In this document: positions 51,053 through 53,742 of the stretch, in pieces
Position numbering within the stretch: the stretch's first letter is position 1
How the letters are laid out: each line of letters begins with the position of its first letter
Assembly (NCBI GenBank): GCA_947452785.1
Contig: CANGDZ010000015.1
Coordinates: 1-53,742 of the forward strand
DNA from: Comamonadaceae bacterium
GTDB lineage: Bacteria > Pseudomonadota > Gammaproteobacteria > Burkholderiales > Burkholderiaceae_C
Direction of reading: 5' to 3'
DNA length: 53,742 nt
Translations under genes and position numbers: made by a program
Notes under the pieces: model-generated
What the model was told of the DNA's origin: nothing
Seen by the model: the letters and a program-made list of their open reading frames with translations, nothing else
The model's database searches: none

Positions 51053-51065
51053 TGTTTTCCTCCTT

Positions 51066-51995
51066 ATGATCGAAAGTATGTACCAAGAAAGAAGAACTTC
51101 CAGTAGCCAATGGGTCCCTTTGCGCGGTTTGCGCTACCACGTGCGCACCTGGGGTCAGCCCGTGCCGGGCAGCACGCCGCTGGTCTTGGCCCACGGTTGG
51201 ATGGACGTGGCCGCCTCCTGGCAGTTCATGGTTGATGCCTTGAGTGAGGCCTTTGCCAGTGGACGCCAGATCATTGCGCCCGACTGGCGCGGTTACGGAT
51301 TGACCGAAGGCCCGCCCACCGATTGCTACTGGTTACCCGACTACTTGGGTGACTTGGACGCCCTGCTCGATGTGCTGTGCCCCAACCAAGCCATTGACCT
51401 GGTCGGCCACAGCATGGGGGGCAATGTGGTGATGCATTACGCCGGTTGCAGGCCCGAGCGGATTCGCCGCTTGGTGAACCTGGAAGGTTTTGGCATGCCG
51501 ACCACCCGCGCAGCGCAAGCCCCGACCCGCTTGACGCAGTGGCTGGACGAGATCAAAGCCTTGAAAAATGGCGAGTCAAACCTCAAAACTTACCCCGACG
51601 CCGCCGGCGTGGCCGCGCGCCTGATGAAAACCAACAAGCGCTTGAGCCCCGACAAAGCCAACTGGCTGTCCCAGCATTGGGCCGCGCCCAATGAGGCGGG
51701 CGAATGGCGTATCTTGGGCGATGCCGCGCACAAGGTGATCAATCCCTACATCTCGCGGGTCGAAGAAATTTTGGAAATTTATAAGCGCATCAGCGCCCCC
51801 ACCTTGTTCATCGAAGCCTCTGACGATTCCCTGAGCGGCTGGTGGAAAGGCCGCTTCTCGCTCGCCGAATTCCATGAACGGCTGCAATCGGTGCCGAACT
51901 TGCAAAAAGGCCTGGTCCCCGATGCCGGTCACATGCTGCACCACGATCAGCCGCAGCTGTTGGCCGACATGCTGGAAGCGTTTTTACAATCCTGA
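51066..51995 (+). CDS. Alpha/beta hydrolase
   Basis: A 309-residue hydrolase. The oxyanion strand is TPLVLAHGWMDVAASWQFMV, the nucleophile elbow DLVGHSMGGNVVMHYAGCRP (Gly-His-Ser-Met-Gly), the acid loop PTLFIEASDDSLSGWWKGRF, and the catalytic His is in VPDAGHMLHHDQPQLLADML. WRGYGLTEGPPTDCYWLPDY is typical of this group. No ribosome site precedes ATG 51066; ATG 51078 is also possible. It is divergent from the acyl-CoA synthetase gene with a 13-base gap, so its promoter lies within that gene. Confidence 0.88.
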   Translation: MIESMYQERRTSSSQWVPLRGLRYHVRTWGQPVPGSTPLVLAHGWMDVAASWQFMVDALSEAFASGRQIIAPDWRGYGLTEGPPTDCYWLPDYLGDLDALLDVLCPNQAIDLVGHSMGGNVVMHYAGCRPERIRRLVNLEGFGMPTTRAAQAPTRLTQWLDEIKALKNGESNLKTYPDAAGVAARLMKTNKRLSPDKANWLSQHWAAPNEAGEWRILGDAAHKVINPYISRVEEILEIYKRISAPTLFIEASDDSLSGWWKGRFSLAEFHERLQSVPNLQKGLVPDAGHMLHHDQPQLLADMLEAFLQS

Positions 51996-52012
51996 CACAT
52001 AAACTCTCTAAA
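51983..52012 (+). promoter_or_regulatory. Possible sigma-70 promoter before the outer-membrane protein gene
   Basis: TTTACA (51983-51988) and TCTAAA (52007-52012) are separated by 18 bases, at the end of the hydrolase gene and 34 bases before the next ATG. Weak match. Confidence 0.35.
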
Positions 52013-52045
52013 ATTGGCAGCTCTTTCATCTCAGCGCACCCGTAC

Positions 52046-52609
52046 ATGAACACTTTGCAGCGCGGCCTGGTGGCCACCCTCTTAGCCAGCAGCCTGACAG
52101 GCGTTTGGGCCCAAGCGTCCACGTCGAGCAGCGCGACCGATGAATGGAAAAACAGCAACCCCTGTCCCTCCTGGGTCGCCGCCGAGGGCGCAACCGAACC
52201 GGCGAGTTCCCAGCGTTGGGAGCTGACGCTTTCGCCCTACACACTGCATTGGCACTCCAGCCCCGAGCACAAACCCGTGGTGCTCAGTTCGCTGGACCGC
52301 GAAGCGCCAGGCAACCGCTTGTGCGGTTTGAGTTTGTTCAGCAACTCCTTTGGCCAGCCATCGACCTATGTGTATGTGGGTCAGCGCTGGAACGGCTTAA
52401 TGGGCAACCCCCAGTTTTTTGCCAAAGTCACAGCGGGTATTTTTTACGGCTATGTCGGGCAGTACAAAGATAAAGTGCCCTACAACTACAAGGGCTTTTC
52501 GCCGGGCATCGTCCCGTCGCTGGGCTATCAATTAACGCCGCGCGATTCTGCCCAGGTGCTGGTGTTGGGCACTGCGGGTTTGATGTTCGCCTACGGCCGC
52601 ACGTTTTAA
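52046..52609 (+). CDS. Probable outer-membrane beta-barrel protein
   Basis: A 187-residue exported protein; the signal peptide is MNTLQRGLVATLLASSLTGV with cleavage near WAQAS. Repeated aromatic-glycine strands follow: WELTLSPYTLHWHSSPEHKP, LCGLSLFSNSFGQPSTYVYV, VTAGIFYGYVGQYKDKVPYN, and GIVPSLGYQLTPRDSAQVLV, ending in Phe as outer-membrane barrels do. The layout recalls PagP-like small barrels, but I cannot show catalytic residues. A lipid A or phospholipid role is inference. It has no close neighbours on the same operon. Confidence 0.72.
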   Translation: MNTLQRGLVATLLASSLTGVWAQASTSSSATDEWKNSNPCPSWVAAEGATEPASSQRWELTLSPYTLHWHSSPEHKPVVLSSLDREAPGNRLCGLSLFSNSFGQPSTYVYVGQRWNGLMGNPQFFAKVTAGIFYGYVGQYKDKVPYNYKGFSPGIVPSLGYQLTPRDSAQVLVLGTAGLMFAYGRTF

Positions 52610-52694
52610 GACACGTCGCTGGGGCAATAGGGCCTGAGGGGTGAGGCATTCATGAGAAAATCAGAGTCTTTACAGATTCGGACAACAAAAGATC

Positions 52695-53742
52695 ATGGAC
52701 GCAGAACACATCAACCTCATCGGCGCAACTTTGACAGACCTGACCGCTCGTACGCACGAGTTACGGGGGTATCTTTGACTACGATGCAAAGTCAGAACGG
52801 CTGAGAACCGTCAACGCATCCCTCGAAGATCCTGCAGTCTGGAACGACCCCAAAAAAGCCCAAGAATTGGGCAAAGAGAAAAAAACGCTCGATGGCGTGG
52901 TGTTGACCATCACCTCCTTGACAAGTGAGTTGACCGACAACTTGGAACTCTTTGAGATGAGCAAAGAGGAAGGCGATGACGCCGGTCTGCTGACCATCCA
53001 AGCCGAAGCCGCCAAACTGACCCAATTGGTCGAAGACCTGGAATTTCGCCGCATGTTCCGTCATGAGGCCGATCCGCTCAACTGCTTTGTCGACATCCAA
53101 GCCGGCGCCGGTGGCACCGAAGCTTGTGATTGGGCCAGCATGCTGCTGCGCCAATACCTGCGCTACGCCGAGCGCAAAGGCTTTAAAACCACGGTGGAAG
53201 AAGAAACCCCGGGCGACACGGCCGGCATCAAAAGCGCCACGATCAAGATCGAGGGTGAGTACGCCTATGGCTTGCTGCGCACCGAAACCGGTGTCCACCG
53301 CCTGGTACGCAAGAGCCCGTTTGACTCGTCGGGTGGCCGCCACACCTCGTTTGCCTCGCTGTTTGTCTACCCTGAGATCGACGATTCGATCCAGATCGAC
53401 ATCAACCCTGCCGACGTGCGCACCGACACCTACCGCGCCAGCGGTGCGGGCGGTCAGCACATCAACAAAACCGACTCAGCCGTGCGCCTGACTCACATGC
53501 CCACCGGCATTGTGGTGCAGTGCCAAGACGGACGTAGCCAGCACGGCAACCGCGACATTGCTTGGCAGCGCCTGCGCTCGCGTTTGTACGACTTTGAGAT
53601 GCGCAAACGCCAGGAAGAGCAGCAAAAGCTGGAAGACACCAAAACCGATGTGGGCTGGGGTCACCAGATCCGCAGCTATGTGCTGGACAACAGCCGCATC
53701 AAAGACCTGCGCACCAACGTTGAAATTTCAGCCACCCAAAAA
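52695..53742 (+). CDS. prfB: Peptide chain release factor 2 with programmed +1 frameshift (partial)
   Basis: RF2 recognises UAA/UGA and triggers peptide release. The start is ATG 52695 ([20 protein letters not shown]). The zero frame meets TGA at 52776-52778; a +1 shift after CTT (52773-52775) continues with GAC TAC GAT, giving [20 protein letters not shown]. After the shift the frame is open to the window end and shows the stop-codon recognition SPFDSSGG (Ser-Pro-Phe) and the catalytic GGQ in [19 protein letters not shown]. About 10-25 C-terminal residues are missing. Regulation is autogenous: low RF2 favours the frameshift. Confidence 0.96.
52765..52779 (+). other. prfB programmed frameshift site
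   Basis: GGGGGTATCTTTGAC contains an SD-like GGGGG, the slippery CTT codon and the in-frame UGA followed by C, as in the known RF2 shift site. Confidence 0.95.

Overview
The window looks like a chromosomal segment of a betaproteobacterium of the order Burkholderiales, most likely a Comamonadaceae member (Limnohabitans, Rhodoferax or Polaromonas type). The inference rests on gene content and codon style: high GC codon use with ATGA-coupled operons, a TRAP transporter, an intracellular polyhydroxyalkanoate depolymerase, a tandem glycine riboswitch on gcvTHP, and a prfB gene with its programmed frameshift. No 16S gene is present, so the genus is a guess. No rRNA, tRNA, CRISPR array or complete insertion sequence was seen.

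Layout. 1-1.2 kb: the start of a 3-oxoacid CoA-transferase gene and a divergent PAS-LuxR regulator, with a perfect inverted repeat between them. 1.2-5.2 kb: Sel1-repeat protein, a decayed VapBC module, two carboxymuconolactone-decarboxylase-fold genes transcribed apart, a hemerythrin behind an FNR-like inverted repeat, and a hotdog thioesterase. 5.3-10.1 kb: ETF-ubiquinone oxidoreductase and a DctP-DctQ-DctM TRAP transporter. 10.1-15.4 kb: glycine riboswitch followed by gcvT, gcvH, gcvP and a GNAT gene. 15.5-17.7 kb: an unrecognised 38-residue ORF and a B12-binding radical SAM protein. 17.8-22.9 kb (minus): FrnE-like DsbA, DUF393 and SDR genes; aroC, MFS and hydrolase genes. 23-26.4 kb: cupin, GST, PHA depolymerase and a two-gene operon with a ParB/sulfiredoxin-like protein. 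26.5-32.6 kb: exported protein plus a heavy-metal RND tripartite efflux system. 32.7-38 kb: CBS protein; operon metY, hydrolase, cytochrome P450; YihY membrane protein. 38-41.5 kb: DUF2069, FAD-linked oxidase, GDPD, a fragment of a second copy of the oxidase, and YefM-YoeB. 41.6-44.3 kb: thyA, folA, DUF4337 and xth in one run. 44.3-46.6 kb (minus): aldo-keto reductase, YbaK, PlsY. 46.7-49.2 kb: SEC-C protein, a gene-poor stretch with an IS-like footprint, and a Xre-RES toxin-antitoxin pair. 49.3-53.7 kb: acyl-CoA synthetase, divergent hydrolase, a probable outer-membrane barrel protein, and prfB running off the window.

Most of the window is ordinary core metabolism: acyl-CoA oxidation feeding ETF-QO, glycine cleavage feeding one-carbon units that thyA and folA use, and PHA turnover. 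The accessory signal is concentrated in three toxin-antitoxin loci (one decayed), the duplicated oxidase fragment, the ParB-like pair, and the small ORF beside the B12 radical SAM gene. No single obviously new system stands out. The best candidates for follow-up are the small ORF with the radical SAM gene, the ParB-like operon, and the regulatory inverted repeats.
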